64,000 bases of DNA from Dyadobacter sp. Leaf189 (GCF_001424405.1 NZ_LMPS01000001.1:803999-867998); one strand, 5' to 3'; numbered from the stretch's first letter, positions 1-9,622 are shown. Notes: a model not told the origin generated them from the sequence alone. Made by a program: numbers and translations.

Positions 1-1025
1 TTCTTCTCCATTTTTTCAAGCATCCGGTTCGCCCATTTCTGCTGATAACCTGTCGTATTTTTGGCCAATGCAGTAAATTGTTCTTTCGTAGGCGCAGTGG
101 TAAGCGACAGCTCCACTTCCGAATAAGCAGTTGAGAGTTTTGGTTCGAGCGTTTTCATATCCTCGCTCAGCACGCGTTCCACCGCGGCTGCAAGCGTTTT
201 TCCATATTGGATCGCGAGCGGCACGGTACGTCGCGGCAATGGGTTCTGGTCTGCGCCGGCGCCCTGGAAAAACAGCGCGGTAGTTCCGGGATATAGCTTT
301 TCGAGCTCGATCTGCGCATAGCCAGGATAGTCTCCCGACCATTTATACAAATCCAGAACGGTAGGGTGGCAGGCGTAACCAAATGCAACTGCCAGCATTT
401 TGCCTTTTGCATCAGTTACTTTCAGTACAGGTACAGCCGCGTCACCTGGCCCTGTGATCTCAGTCAGCCTTTCCAGCGTAGCTGCATTGTTATTTCTCCG
501 GTTCACCTGAAAACGCGCCACGCCATTCTGTGACTGCAATGTAGCAGGCTGCAAAGCTTTCAATGCATTCCCCGCCAAAGTCACGATCTGGCTGACCAAG
601 GCTGCGGTATAAGCATCAATTTTCTTTTGATCATCGGCCTGCAATGGATAAATGTCAGACAATGCACTTCCCAAAACCGGCCCTGAATGTGTATGCGAGC
701 TGTTGAGGATGATCTGCGCTTTGGAGAGTTTGTATTTTGCAAAAAGCTGCGCGCGTATCTCGTCTGACATTGCTTTCGGGAAACCCAGCAAGTCGGAAGT
801 GATCAGTACTGCCTGCTTTCCGTCTGCATCTTCCAGCGCCAGCGCTTTTGCCCACAAATCGTGCAGCTTACCTTCCGAAGCGTGCGTGCGGACAGCGAAA
901 CCCGCCATCCAAAGCGGACCTTCGGGCGTGATCACAACTTTGGACACACCTGCTTTCCATCCTTTGTTTTGGGCAAAAGCGAAGGTTTGCGCGAGTACCA
1001 GGAAAACCAGCAGCAATGCTCTCAT
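1..1025 (-). CDS. Neutral/alkaline ceramidase-like secreted hydrolase (C-terminus beyond window)
   Basis: The reading frame starts at 1025 and stays open to the window edge, giving at least 341 residues. It begins with a Sec-type signal peptide (MRALLLVFLVLAQTFAFAQ). The motif NSSHTHSGP near residues 109-116 and the later stretches AFGYACHPT and FFQGAGADQNP match the N-terminal domain of neutral/alkaline non-lysosomal ceramidases, where the two histidines of HTH contribute to the zinc site. Many bacterial members have unknown substrates, so hydrolysis of an amide or glycoconjugate is family inference. The start codon overlaps the stop of the aminotransferase gene (ATGA), which points to translational coupling and to membership of the LacI-linked locus. 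The window does not contain the C-terminal part. Confidence 0.85.
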   Translation of the reverse strand, partial: MRALLLVFLVLAQTFAFAQNKGWKAGVSKVVITPEGPLWMAGFAVRTHASEGKLHDLWAKALALEDADGKQAVLITSDLLGFPKAMSDEIRAQLFAKYKLSKAQIILNSSHTHSGPVLGSALSDIYPLQADDQKKIDAYTAALVSQIVTLAGNALKALQPATLQSQNGVARFQVNRRNNNAATLERLTEITGPGDAAVPVLKVTDAKGKMLAVAFGYACHPTVLDLYKWSGDYPGYAQIELEKLYPGTTALFFQGAGADQNPLPRRTVPLAIQYGKTLAAAVERVLSEDMKTLEPKLSTAYSEVELSLTTAPTKEQFTALAKNTTGYQQKWANRMLEKMEK

Positions 1026-2413
1026 TTCTTTGCAGCAGTTTTAATCTTATCGGCGTGGGCGTATACTTTTTCTATCGCCGACGAGATTGATTTCATATCC
1101 TCTTTTGTACCAAGCAGCATGTTTTGAGTAAACCAGACTGCCTCCTCGTTACAGATTTTGTCGTTCACCGGGCATTTGTTCCGCTCGTTGTATGCATTGA
1201 TATCAAGCATTTCCTTCGAATACATTTTCCGGTAATTTTTCGAATCAAAGGTGTCTTTCAGGTAAGGCTGGGTGTTCAAAGTCGCGTAGCCGCTTGCGCA
1301 GGGTACCCCTTCCGAGCGGAGCGCGGTAAGGAACAAATCGCGCGACAGGTTTTTAAAACCTTCTTTTTTAAAACGGAATGGAAAAAGGTGGAATGCGCCG
1401 CGGTTTACATTGTCGTACAACTTATAAGGCACGATCCCGGGAATGTCTTTGATGAGCGATTTGAGGTATTCGGCATTTTCGTGGCGGAGCGTGGTTTGCG
1501 CGTCGAGCCTTTTCAATTGCGCGAGGCCGATCGCCGCCTGGTATTCGGTAAAGCGGAGTTTGGTGCCTTGCATAAGACTTCCCGCACTCACCGAGCCCAC
1601 GGCAGTTCCGTACGCATTCCCGAAGTTGGTGTACGAAAAGCAGCGGTCCATAAACTGGTCATTATTGCTCACCACCGCACCGCCTTCACCGATCGGCAGG
1701 TTCTTCGAGTTCTGAAAGCTGAAACAGCCCGCATCCGCGATTGAACCTACTTTTTGATCCTTATATATAGCCAAATGTGCCTGGCAGGCATCTTCAATCA
1801 CCATCAGCTTGTGCTTTTTGGCAATCGCCATAATCCGGTCCATATCAGCCGGCAAGCCGAGGATATGGACGGCGATGATCGCTTTGGTGCGCGGCGTTAT
1901 TTTCGCTTCAATTTTCGCCGGGTCGATCTGAAAAGTTTCCGGGTCGATATCCACAAAAACGGGCATCGCACCATTTGACAAAACTGCTGAAACCGTCGCA
2001 ATGAAAGTGTAGGGAGGCACAAGTACTTCGTCGCCTCCTTTGATATTCATTTGGTTCAAAGCAGTTACCAGCGCATTGGTCCCATTCACCACAGCCAGGC
2101 AGCGTTTCACGCCCAGCGCGGCTGCCCATTCTTTTTCAAATTGGGTAACCACCTGCGCCCGCGACCATACTCCGCTCCGCAGAACTTCAAGTACCTGCTT
2201 TTCGTCCGTTTCAGGGTTCCATTGCGGCCAGGTGGGCCACTTTTCGGCACTCCATGCTGCCGGTCCGCCGAGGATAGCCGGCTTTTGAGCTGCATTCGCC
2301 TTTATAGAAAATGCATCGGCAGCGCCTGTGGAAGCAAGCACAAGGCCGGCTCCGGCAAGGGAATTTTGTTTAATGAAGCTTCGCCTTGAAAGTTTGTTCA
2401 AAAACTGTTTCAT
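1022..2413 (-). CDS. Tat-exported DegT/DnrJ/EryC1/StrS family PLP aminotransferase
   Basis: This 463-residue protein starts at the ATG at 2413; a longer frame exists upstream but runs into the preceding gene and lacks the export signal. The N-terminus carries a twin-arginine signal (SRRSFIKQ followed by a hydrophobic stretch, residues 9-34). The aminotransferase fold follows: NGTNAL near 110, the aspartate of VIEDACQAH near 208 that contacts the pyridine nitrogen, and the predicted PLP lysine K237 in SFQNSKNLPIGEGG. Family members transaminate keto-sugars. Export through Tat fits a protein that binds its cofactor before translocation. It lies 34 nt after the oxidoreductase gene and overlaps the ceramidase-like gene by 4 nt. 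Sugar amination in the periplasm is inference. Confidence 0.92.
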   Translation of the reverse strand: MKQFLNKLSRRSFIKQNSLAGAGLVLASTGAADAFSIKANAAQKPAILGGPAAWSAEKWPTWPQWNPETDEKQVLEVLRSGVWSRAQVVTQFEKEWAAALGVKRCLAVVNGTNALVTALNQMNIKGGDEVLVPPYTFIATVSAVLSNGAMPVFVDIDPETFQIDPAKIEAKITPRTKAIIAVHILGLPADMDRIMAIAKKHKLMVIEDACQAHLAIYKDQKVGSIADAGCFSFQNSKNLPIGEGGAVVSNNDQFMDRCFSYTNFGNAYGTAVGSVSAGSLMQGTKLRFTEYQAAIGLAQLKRLDAQTTLRHENAEYLKSLIKDIPGIVPYKLYDNVNRGAFHLFPFRFKKEGFKNLSRDLFLTALRSEGVPCASGYATLNTQPYLKDTFDSKNYRKMYSKEMLDINAYNERNKCPVNDKICNEEAVWFTQNMLLGTKEDMKSISSAIEKVYAHADKIKTAAKK

Positions 2414-2447
2414 GGGATTTCCGGGTTTAGGGTGACGGACTCGATGC

Positions 2448-3452
2448 TTACTTCTTGCGTGCTTTGGCCAGCACTGTTTCCAGCAATACACTTTTTCCGC
2501 CTTGCCTTTTACTCTCGTCGGCAGCTTCCATGAAGGCGAATATTTCAATCGTTTCTTCGGGTGTTACCGGCACTTCCCCGGTCTGGAAATACTTTATAAT
2601 GTCTTTCAAAAGTGGTTCATAACCACCGTAGGGGCCGAGAACTTTGTTTCCATCCTGTGTGAATACGGTTGCGCCGTAATCGTGTTTTCCCGTGCGGGTA
2701 CCGCGGAATGTTCCCGTGCGGCCATCGCCCCAGATACCTACTACAATATCCGTATTGGGAGTATTGACGCGGGTTACGCTCTTGCAGCCGGTGCCCATGA
2801 CGGTGTATAGCGTCTCCACGCCGTGGATACCATACCAGTAGAAATCAGGGTGCGTTTTTTCGAGAACGGCCGGACTATACGTATCCGCCCCAAGTACTTT
2901 CGACTTGTCGATCGCTTCAATGCCTTTGATATACCGCAGGGATGAGGCAGAGAATATAGGTACTTTGTATTTTTTCGAGGCTTCAAAAATAGCGAGCGTG
3001 TCAGAAAGGGAAGCTGCTACCGGCTTGTCGATGAACATTCTTTTTCCCGACTTGAAAACTTCCAGCGCCTGCTGTAAATGCAGCCTTCCGTCGTTGGTTT
3101 CCAGAAGGATCACGTCAGTTTTGCTTAACAAATCCTGAATGGAATCGACGATCTCAACTCCCAGCTTTTTCACCTCTTCAATGTAACCGGGAATGCGTTT
3201 CGCGCTGGACTCGATTTCTTTGCTGCCGTAAGGATAGGCAGCCGCCACTTTGTAGCCTTCAAAAACCGGGTCGGGGGTAGCTGCATTGAGCGCCTTGGCA
3301 AACGCAATGCTGTGCGAGGTATCCAAACCGATGATACCAACCCGTTTGCCTTCTGCCGGCTTTGCTGAAAGTGGCATGTGGCCCAGCATGCCCAGACCTG
3401 CGCCTGCTGCTGCCGATTGTAAAATGAATGTTCTTCTGCTAAGCGAATGCAT
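2448..3452 (-). CDS. Tat-exported Gfo/Idh/MocA family oxidoreductase
   Basis: A 334-residue protein with a twin-arginine signal (MHSLSRRTFILQSAAAGAGLG). The nucleotide-binding region starts at KRVGIIGLDTSHS (residues 37-48), a variant of the usual GxGxxG, and the conserved lysine of the (E/D)KP motif is K143 in IDKPVAASLS. The family oxidises or reduces sugars or inositols with NAD(P), or acts as retaining glycosidase with tightly bound NAD. A Tat-exported form implies bound cofactor outside the cytoplasm. A CGGGTACGTACCCG operator and a promoter-like sequence lie about 50 nt upstream, so this gene, the aminotransferase and the ceramidase-like gene probably form one LacI-controlled transcript. 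The exact substrate cannot be told from sequence. Confidence 0.9.
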   Translation of the reverse strand: MHSLSRRTFILQSAAAGAGLGMLGHMPLSAKPAEGKRVGIIGLDTSHSIAFAKALNAATPDPVFEGYKVAAAYPYGSKEIESSAKRIPGYIEEVKKLGVEIVDSIQDLLSKTDVILLETNDGRLHLQQALEVFKSGKRMFIDKPVAASLSDTLAIFEASKKYKVPIFSASSLRYIKGIEAIDKSKVLGADTYSPAVLEKTHPDFYWYGIHGVETLYTVMGTGCKSVTRVNTPNTDIVVGIWGDGRTGTFRGTRTGKHDYGATVFTQDGNKVLGPYGGYEPLLKDIIKYFQTGEVPVTPEETIEIFAFMEAADESKRQGGKSVLLETVLAKARKK

Positions 3453-3502
3453 AGAGATTTTAGGAAAAGAGTTTAGGAATAGGATTAATGATGTAGTGCG
3501 AT

Positions 3503-3516
3503 CGGGTACGTACCCG
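3503..3516. promoter_or_regulatory. Palindromic operator CGGGTACGTACCCG upstream of the oxidoreductase gene
   Basis: A perfect 14-bp palindrome, 50 nt upstream of the oxidoreductase start and directly downstream of a -7-like element. An identical copy lies at the susC promoter (9765-9778) and a one-mismatch copy at 9656-9669. LacI-family regulators bind such even palindromes centred on a CG step. The nearby LacI-type gene is the obvious candidate binder; this is inference. Confidence 0.75.
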
Positions 3517-3546
3517 TAAATATACTAACATATTTGAATTTGCAAA
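3517..3546 (-). promoter_or_regulatory. Bacteroidota-type promoter for the oxidoreductase operon
   Basis: Read leftward, TTTG (3546-3543), an 18-nt spacer and TATATTTA (3524-3517) match the -33 TTTG / -7 TAnnTTTG pattern with one mismatch. The operator palindrome begins at the next base, so a bound repressor would cover the transcription start. Confidence 0.5.
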
Positions 3547-3550
3547 ATGA

Positions 3551-4609
3551 TCAGTTTTGATAAAATGCGTGGTTCTCTTTAGTAATGATGTCAATAGGCA
3601 TAAAATGCACCTTTTCGACAGGTGCGCCAAGTACCAGTTTTTGATAAAGCGCCATCAGTCCGCGGTAACCCTGCTCTTCGGGTTTGTGGCAGATCAGGAA
3701 ATCAATCAGTCCTTCGTTCAGGTAATTGATATTTTCTTTCAAAAAGTCGTATCCGATCAGCGAAATATCGGTACGCTTGCTCTTCTTCAAAAAGGAGGCA
3801 ACTGCAAAAACCCTGGAATTGGTAACGAAAATGGCTTCCAGATCTTCATGTTCATGCAAAATGCGCGTCAGTGCATTGGTAACTGACAGGTTATCCGTAT
3901 CCGGGATATCGATCCGCACAATTTCGCAAGGCTGATCGTGGTCGCTGAAATAGGCGCGAAATCCTTTTTCGATCTGCAGGTAATTATAGTTGTCGATCTC
4001 TTTCGAAATATTGACGACCAGCACTTTGTGATTTTCTTTCAACCGGTAGGTCAGCAATTTGGCGCCTACGTAGCCGCTCTGGTACAAATGCGGACCAATG
4101 TAGCAAAGGTTATCCTGGCCCGGCAGATCGGAATCAATGAATGCGAGCGGGATCTTTTTTTCGTGACAAGCCTGAACAAACTCCTTTGATTCTTCAATAA
4201 AAGAAGGAGAGAGCAGCACGCCCTGGATATCTTCTTTCAATAGCTTGCGCGCCTGTTCCTCAAAAGAATTTTTATCATTCAGATCAAAAAAGAAATGCTG
4301 TATTTCAATTCCGTACTTCTTGATTTCTGCCTCAGCCCGCTTGATACCGCGCAGGGGAGCTTCCCAGAAATCGGTTTCGTCTGAAACGCGGGGTATGATT
4401 ACGGCCAGTGTGATGATTTTACGGGAAGCCAGCCGGCTTGCCAGAATATTGGGTTGATAGTCAAGTTCCTTGATGATCTCGTTGATCTTCCGCTTGGTCT
4501 TTTCAGAAACGCCTGTCCGGTTGTGAATGACCCTGTCGACGGTCGCAATGGACACATTGGCCCGCCGTGCAATTTCCTTCACTCCGTAATAAGTAGTATC
4601 TTTTTTCAT
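3551..4609 (-). CDS. LacI-family transcriptional regulator
   Basis: A 352-residue protein with the N-terminal LacI helix-turn-helix and hinge (VKEIARRANVSIATVDRVI at residues 10-28, then the YQPNILASRLAS hinge region) followed by a periplasmic-binding-protein-like effector domain from about residue 65. It lies between susD and the oxidoreductase gene on the same strand. A strong hairpin separates it from susD, so it may be partly uncoupled from that transcript. Palindromes typical of LacI targets occur only at the promoters of susC and the oxidoreductase in this window. It probably senses a sugar released from the glycan imported by the SusCD pair; repressor rather than activator action is suggested by operator placement over the start sites. 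Confidence 0.95.
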   Translation of the reverse strand: MKKDTTYYGVKEIARRANVSIATVDRVIHNRTGVSEKTKRKINEIIKELDYQPNILASRLASRKIITLAVIIPRVSDETDFWEAPLRGIKRAEAEIKKYGIEIQHFFFDLNDKNSFEEQARKLLKEDIQGVLLSPSFIEESKEFVQACHEKKIPLAFIDSDLPGQDNLCYIGPHLYQSGYVGAKLLTYRLKENHKVLVVNISKEIDNYNYLQIEKGFRAYFSDHDQPCEIVRIDIPDTDNLSVTNALTRILHEHEDLEAIFVTNSRVFAVASFLKKSKRTDISLIGYDFLKENINYLNEGLIDFLICHKPEEQGYRGLMALYQKLVLGAPVEKVHFMPIDIITKENHAFYQN

Positions 4610-4688
4610 CGGGTATTAACAGGCATTTTTGCCCAATATAAAGCGCGTTTTCTCAAAAACAACAAAGAAGTGACCCTGGTATCAGGAA

Positions 4689-4726
4689 AGGCTGCACCTG
4701 AGCCGGTTATACTTTCGGTGCAGCCT
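4689..4726 (-). terminator. Hairpin between susD and the LacI-type gene
   Basis: A perfect 10-bp stem, AGGCTGCACC (4689-4698) with GGTGCAGCCT (4717-4726), and an 18-nt loop begins 9 nt past the susD stop. The following T-tract on the minus strand is weak, so it may act as a partial terminator or an mRNA-stabilising hairpin that sets SusCD output above regulator output. Confidence 0.6.
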
Positions 4727-4735
4727 CAATGTTTG

Positions 4736-6493
4736 TTACTCAATCGTTTCAAGCGGGGCGACATTCCTCTCCGCACCTTCATAACCTACATTCTGGTTGA
4801 TCACGGCGAGGGTATTGGCTGTAATTACAATAGACGGAATGGGCCAGAGTACGTGGAATGGTGCAATAGAAGCTACATTTCCGATGTACGATACCTTTTT
4901 CTCGTAAAAATTATTGCGCGAGTAAACCCGGTCATAGAAATAGTTTTTTGAGCTGAAATTAGCCAGATCGTAGCCGCCTTTGTTCAGTTTTGCCATGATA
5001 TAGGAAACGCGCACCAGCTCCGAGTGGCGCGGCTCTTCTGCAAAAAGCTCGCGGGCGCGTTCGTCAAAAATGAAATCTAGGGTAACCTGTCCGGCTGCAA
5101 CAGGCAATGCATTGGCGCGTGCGCGGACCATATTCAGGTCGGCAGCAGCAGCGGCAAGGTTATTTTTCCAGAAATGCGCTTCTGCCCGCAACAGGTAAGT
5201 TTCCGCCAGTCTGAAAATGTACCAGTCGCCATTCCCGCCGAAAGGTGCGGCTTTGGGATCATCCTGGGGTACATAAGTAATGTAATGCGGCATCGCGTAA
5301 AGCGAATAGAATGTGTCCGCCAATACCGCCATATTCTGTGGTCTGATCGGTTTTCCGAAATCGACAGAAGCAGGATTGTTGTAAAGCAGCTCGTCCAGAT
5401 CCACCCAGTTGATATTGGCGCGCCTCAGGTCAGTGGTATTTTTCCAGTTTGCATTGCCGAATTTCCACAGATCATATTGGTAAAATGGCGTAAGCCGCAC
5501 GTTTCCATTGCCACGGCCCAGCGAATCGTACATCGGTCCGGAGGCTAGCGTACCCGCTTTTCCCTGACTATCCCGTACCACCGCATTCCACCACGCACTG
5601 TTGTAATGCCGCATGGTAAGCAACCCGGCCGACTTTGCTCCCGGAGGCGCTTCAAACCGGTCGACAATCGCAAGAATGGTCTCGGTGTTTTGTGTGCTGT
5701 TAAAGTTTTTAGGCCGGTGTAAATCCCAGATCACATTGCGCTTCGCATCACCTGCAGCTACGCCAAACCTGTTTTTCATCAAAGCATAAGGTCCGTTAAT
5801 CACGCGTGTAGTTGCTTCGATCGCTTTATCAAACTGCATGTTCGACAGGTAAATCTTGGCCAATAAATGATCTCCTGCGCCTTTGGTAATTGCGCCCGGA
5901 GCGGCTGTTGCGGGCAAATGCTGTACTGCAAATTCCATATCCGACTGGATCTTGTTCAGGATCGCCCAGCGGCTGTGCGTTTTGAAATCCAGCTTCGCAC
6001 CGATCAGCTCTTTACCGATAAACGGAACATCTCCGTACGTATTCACAAGCCGGTAGTACCAGTAAGCCCGGTGCCAGTAAGCTTCTGAGAGCAGCATATT
6101 ACGGTCGGCTTCATTGGTCCATTTGATGTTATCAATTCTGGAAATCAGCACATTCGCATTCTTGATCGACGCATAAGCCGAGTTGAACATCGCCAGGAAC
6201 TTGTAGTACCGGTCGGTGTTAGGGGTGAGTTTGTAAAAATCCAGCTGCACGCTCGCTGCACCCAGGTCGGAAGCTGCGAACTCGTTGATCAGGAAGTTGA
6301 TCGCGCCGGTATTTTCATTTTTCAGATCCTTGCGCATCGTGATCAGCAGAGATTCAAAACCTGCTTTGTCGGTATACACATTTTCAGGGGTAAAAAACGA
6401 AAGCGGCTGAGGTTCAAGCCATTTTTCGGTGCAGGAAATTGTCACCACAAACAGCAGCAACAATGTAAATGTTATGTTTAAGATCCTTTTCAT
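4736..6493 (-). CDS. SusD/RagB-family nutrient-binding outer-membrane lipoprotein
   Basis: A 585-residue protein with a lipoprotein signal (VTISC, lipid-bearing Cys21) followed by TEKWLEPQPLSFFTPENVY, a typical SusD start. The middle part carries helical tetratricopeptide-like regions (LLSEAYWHRAYWYYRLVNTYGDVPF) and the C-terminal region has the usual AETYLLRAEAHF and ELFAEEPRHSELVR motifs of the family. SusD proteins form a lid over the SusC barrel and bind glycan on the cell surface. The gene follows susC after 27 nt, as expected of a two-gene unit. The glycan is unknown; the sulfatase and the sugar-modifying enzymes next door suggest a decorated one. Confidence 0.95.
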   Translation of the reverse strand: MKRILNITFTLLLLFVVTISCTEKWLEPQPLSFFTPENVYTDKAGFESLLITMRKDLKNENTGAINFLINEFAASDLGAASVQLDFYKLTPNTDRYYKFLAMFNSAYASIKNANVLISRIDNIKWTNEADRNMLLSEAYWHRAYWYYRLVNTYGDVPFIGKELIGAKLDFKTHSRWAILNKIQSDMEFAVQHLPATAAPGAITKGAGDHLLAKIYLSNMQFDKAIEATTRVINGPYALMKNRFGVAAGDAKRNVIWDLHRPKNFNSTQNTETILAIVDRFEAPPGAKSAGLLTMRHYNSAWWNAVVRDSQGKAGTLASGPMYDSLGRGNGNVRLTPFYQYDLWKFGNANWKNTTDLRRANINWVDLDELLYNNPASVDFGKPIRPQNMAVLADTFYSLYAMPHYITYVPQDDPKAAPFGGNGDWYIFRLAETYLLRAEAHFWKNNLAAAAADLNMVRARANALPVAAGQVTLDFIFDERARELFAEEPRHSELVRVSYIMAKLNKGGYDLANFSSKNYFYDRVYSRNNFYEKKVSYIGNVASIAPFHVLWPIPSIVITANTLAVINQNVGYEGAERNVAPLETIE

Positions 6494-6520
6494 GATTTCA
6501 GATTTTGGGATTGCAATGCA

Positions 6521-9500
6521 TTAAAGAGAAACCGAAACGCCGAATGTGTAAGTCCGCGGCATAGGCGAATACCCCGATTCAGGGTCCCAGCCGGGCCACT
6601 TGTCAAATGTGTACAGGTTGCGGACAGAAGCAAACAAGCGCGCATTGTTCAGCCGGATCTTCTCTGAAATACTTGAAGGAAGGTTATAGCCGAGCGACAA
6701 ATCCTGAATTCTCACAAAAGAACGTGGCTTGTAAATCATCACGCCGCCGCCGAATGCATTCTCATTTACATTCAGGCGCGCATAATCGTTGATCGGATTG
6801 TCGGGTGTCCAGTAGGGGATAGCCCAGGTATTCCGGCGATCGTAAGTTTCGGAGCCGCGGTGCAATGCTTCTGCAAACGAACCAATATGGCCCAGATCAG
6901 CCCGCACGAATATGGAAGCAGTAAAGTATTTCAGGAAGTTGACGTCATTACGAAATCCAAGACGGAACCTCGGCCGCTCCCAGCCGATGAATTTCTTGTC
7001 TGACAAAGCCTCGTAAACTCCGTTGTTATTTACATCTTCCGCTTTGAAATCGCCGGGTTCCATTCTGTAAACTGCGGCTGCGTCTTTCTCGGCTGTCTGC
7101 CAGACTCCCTTGATATTATAGTTCCAAACGCGGTCGATTGCCTGTCCGGGAAACCATTCATTGGAATAATCCGGCAGCTCGCGGGTTACCTGTTTTCCGT
7201 CCACTTCCACCGTTTCATAGTCACCAAACAGTTCTTTGATCTTGTTCCGGTTCAATGAAAACACAAAACTCGACCGCCAGTTGAGTTTAGGTTTGCTCAC
7301 GTTGACTGTATTGATCGTCATCTCAAAACCTCTGTTACCCAGCTTTCCTAAATTGGAAGTCACACTTTGAAAACCAGTGAGCTGAGGAAGCAGCCGGTTC
7401 ATCAGCAAATCCGTCGTGGTCATATCGTAATATTCCGCACTTACATCCAGTCTGTTTTTGAACAAACTGATATCTGTACCGATGTTAATAGACTGCGTAC
7501 GCTCCCAAACCAGATCGTGGTTAGCTAACGTACTGTTATATACGCCAACTTGTACGTTTGTTCCATCATAATATAAATTCTGGCTCATCTGCGCCAGTGC
7601 TGAGTAGGCACCGATTTCGCGGTTGCCATTCACACCCCACGAAACGCGTAGTTTCATCTGGCTCACCCAATCCAGCTGGAAGAAATCTTCTTCCGAAATC
7701 CGCCATGCCAATGCGGCGGCAGGGAATACTGCGCGGGGATTTTTGATACCAAAAGCAGAGTAACCATCGCGGCGGACCGAGCCTGTGAAAAGGTACTTAT
7801 CGTTGAATGTGTAATTCAATCGCGCCATAACCGCGTCGCCGGTGATGATCGAGTCGGCATTCATCAGGGCAGGATTGGTACCGTATTGCAGTCCATTGAA
7901 GCCCAGGTTTTGATTCGGGACAAAAATTTCATTGCTGATCCGCGTATAGAATTTCCGGTTTTTCTCTGTGCTGTAAAGCATGGTTACGTCAAAGCTGTGC
8001 TTGCCGAACTGCTTGTTCCAATGCAAAAGGTTATCCAGGATAAATTCGTAATTGGAAGATTCCACGCGTGTTCCGTAACCTTTTGAATGGTCGTTTCCGC
8101 CTACAATCGTTTGTGCCGACCAGAAATTATAGTCTTTCAAAAACTGGAATCTCGGCTGATAGGAGATTTTATAATCAATACCAAAAGGCAGCTTGATTTT
8201 GGCAAACATACTGGCAAACAAGCTGTTGATCTTCCGGTATTTATCCTGACCATAATAATCGATCAGCGGATTGATACCTCCCGGATAATCGTGCGGGTAC
8301 CAGTTGATATCGCCGGCAGCATTGAACTCCGATCCGTAGGGACTGGAGTTGAACATGCCTGATAGATTGGCAGGTACTGCACTTTCATCACGATCGGAAA
8401 ACTGGGTGTTTACACCTACATTCAGCCAGTCAGTGATCGTGAAATCCACATTCAGGCGCGTTCTCAGGGCCGAAAATTTGTCGCCGATTATCACACCTTC
8501 ATTGTTGGTGTAACCCAGCGAATAGTAGTAATTGAATTTTTCAGAACCGCCCGCTACGCTCAGATCGTAGTTCTGGCGAAATCCGGGCTGCATTACTTTG
8601 TTGTACCAGTCGGTTGTTCGGCCGGCTTTATAATTTTCGAGTTCGGTAGGGAAAAGTCTGAGCCTGCCCAGCCACTCGTCGGTATTGTCGGGCTGCGGGT
8701 TATTGCTCGCATTCCGCCATTGTTCCGTAGTCACGCCGGCGGGTAGTTGTTGTGGGTTAAAATAGTAGAAATCAGGATTTCCGGAGTTGGTTACGCGCAG
8801 GATATCCCTTCTGAAATCCAGGTAGCCTTTGGCGTCAAATGGTTTGAAATCATTTGCAACTTCCGTAATGCCCAGCTCACTCGAAAAGTTAATGGTCGTC
8901 TTCCCTTTGGTGCCTTTTTTGGTCGTGATCATCAAAACCCCCGCCGCTGCGCGTGCACCGAAAACTGCTGTTGAGCTCGCATCTTTGAGGATGTCAATGG
9001 TTTCAATGTCAGACGGATTAATGTCCCGGATACTTCCATTGAAAATCACCCCATCGAGCACGATCATCGGTTCAGTAGATGCATTCAGCGATTTCGGCCC
9101 GCGTATTTCCAGCGATCCCCCACCTGCTGCGGTGGTAGACTGATTGGCGTAAAAGCCGGCTACCGTACCTGTGAGCATATCCGTCAGCTGCGTCATCGAC
9201 TGATTTTGATACGCTTCCTTATTCACCCGCATTACCGCGCCCGTCAGGTCGCTTTTCTTCATTGTTCCGTAACCCACTACCACCAGCTCTTCCAGATTGG
9301 TTAGCGAGGGTTGCAGGATCACGTCAATAGTCGACTGGCTTCCGACGGTAACCTCCTGCTTTTCATAACCTATAAACGAAAAAACGAGTACTGCTTCCCG
9401 GGCAGCAGCAATCTCGAAATTGCCTTCCGCGTCGGTGGTAACCCCTTTTTCTGTGCCTTTAATTACCACATTCACTCCAGGCAGACCGATCTGCGCTTGC

Positions 9501-9622
9501 TTATCAGTAACTTTTCCTTTCACAGGCACTTCGGTTTGAGCGAGGCAAAAGGCTGGTAACATACACACCGTGAACGCCCAGCAAGCAAAAACCTTCAAAT
9601 AGTAGAGCTTTACTTCTTTCAT
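6521..9622 (-). CDS. SusC/RagA-family TonB-dependent outer-membrane transporter
   Basis: A 1033-residue protein. A signal peptide (to FCLAQ, near residue 29) is followed by a carboxypeptidase-D-like domain (VKGKVTDKQAQIGLPGVNVV, residues 34-115), the plug domain with the SusC signature LEELVVVGYGTMKKSDLTGAV, and a 22-strand-type barrel ending in ...TYTFGVSVSL. There is no STN domain, so it is not predicted to signal to an anti-sigma factor; control instead appears to be by the LacI-type regulator through two palindromes upstream (9656-9669 and 9765-9778). It imports oligosaccharides with the SusD encoded just downstream, using TonB/ExbBD energy. Confidence 0.96.
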   Translation of the reverse strand: MKEVKLYYLKVFACWAFTVCMLPAFCLAQTEVPVKGKVTDKQAQIGLPGVNVVIKGTEKGVTTDAEGNFEIAAAREAVLVFSFIGYEKQEVTVGSQSTIDVILQPSLTNLEELVVVGYGTMKKSDLTGAVMRVNKEAYQNQSMTQLTDMLTGTVAGFYANQSTTAAGGGSLEIRGPKSLNASTEPMIVLDGVIFNGSIRDINPSDIETIDILKDASSTAVFGARAAAGVLMITTKKGTKGKTTINFSSELGITEVANDFKPFDAKGYLDFRRDILRVTNSGNPDFYYFNPQQLPAGVTTEQWRNASNNPQPDNTDEWLGRLRLFPTELENYKAGRTTDWYNKVMQPGFRQNYDLSVAGGSEKFNYYYSLGYTNNEGVIIGDKFSALRTRLNVDFTITDWLNVGVNTQFSDRDESAVPANLSGMFNSSPYGSEFNAAGDINWYPHDYPGGINPLIDYYGQDKYRKINSLFASMFAKIKLPFGIDYKISYQPRFQFLKDYNFWSAQTIVGGNDHSKGYGTRVESSNYEFILDNLLHWNKQFGKHSFDVTMLYSTEKNRKFYTRISNEIFVPNQNLGFNGLQYGTNPALMNADSIITGDAVMARLNYTFNDKYLFTGSVRRDGYSAFGIKNPRAVFPAAALAWRISEEDFFQLDWVSQMKLRVSWGVNGNREIGAYSALAQMSQNLYYDGTNVQVGVYNSTLANHDLVWERTQSINIGTDISLFKNRLDVSAEYYDMTTTDLLMNRLLPQLTGFQSVTSNLGKLGNRGFEMTINTVNVSKPKLNWRSSFVFSLNRNKIKELFGDYETVEVDGKQVTRELPDYSNEWFPGQAIDRVWNYNIKGVWQTAEKDAAAVYRMEPGDFKAEDVNNNGVYEALSDKKFIGWERPRFRLGFRNDVNFLKYFTASIFVRADLGHIGSFAEALHRGSETYDRRNTWAIPYWTPDNPINDYARLNVNENAFGGGVMIYKPRSFVRIQDLSLGYNLPSSISEKIRLNNARLFASVRNLYTFDKWPGWDPESGYSPMPRTYTFGVSVSL

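Noticed and set aside
1124..1744. Rightward frame of 206 codons opposite the aminotransferase gene
   Set aside because: Shadow of the PLP enzyme; no domain visible.
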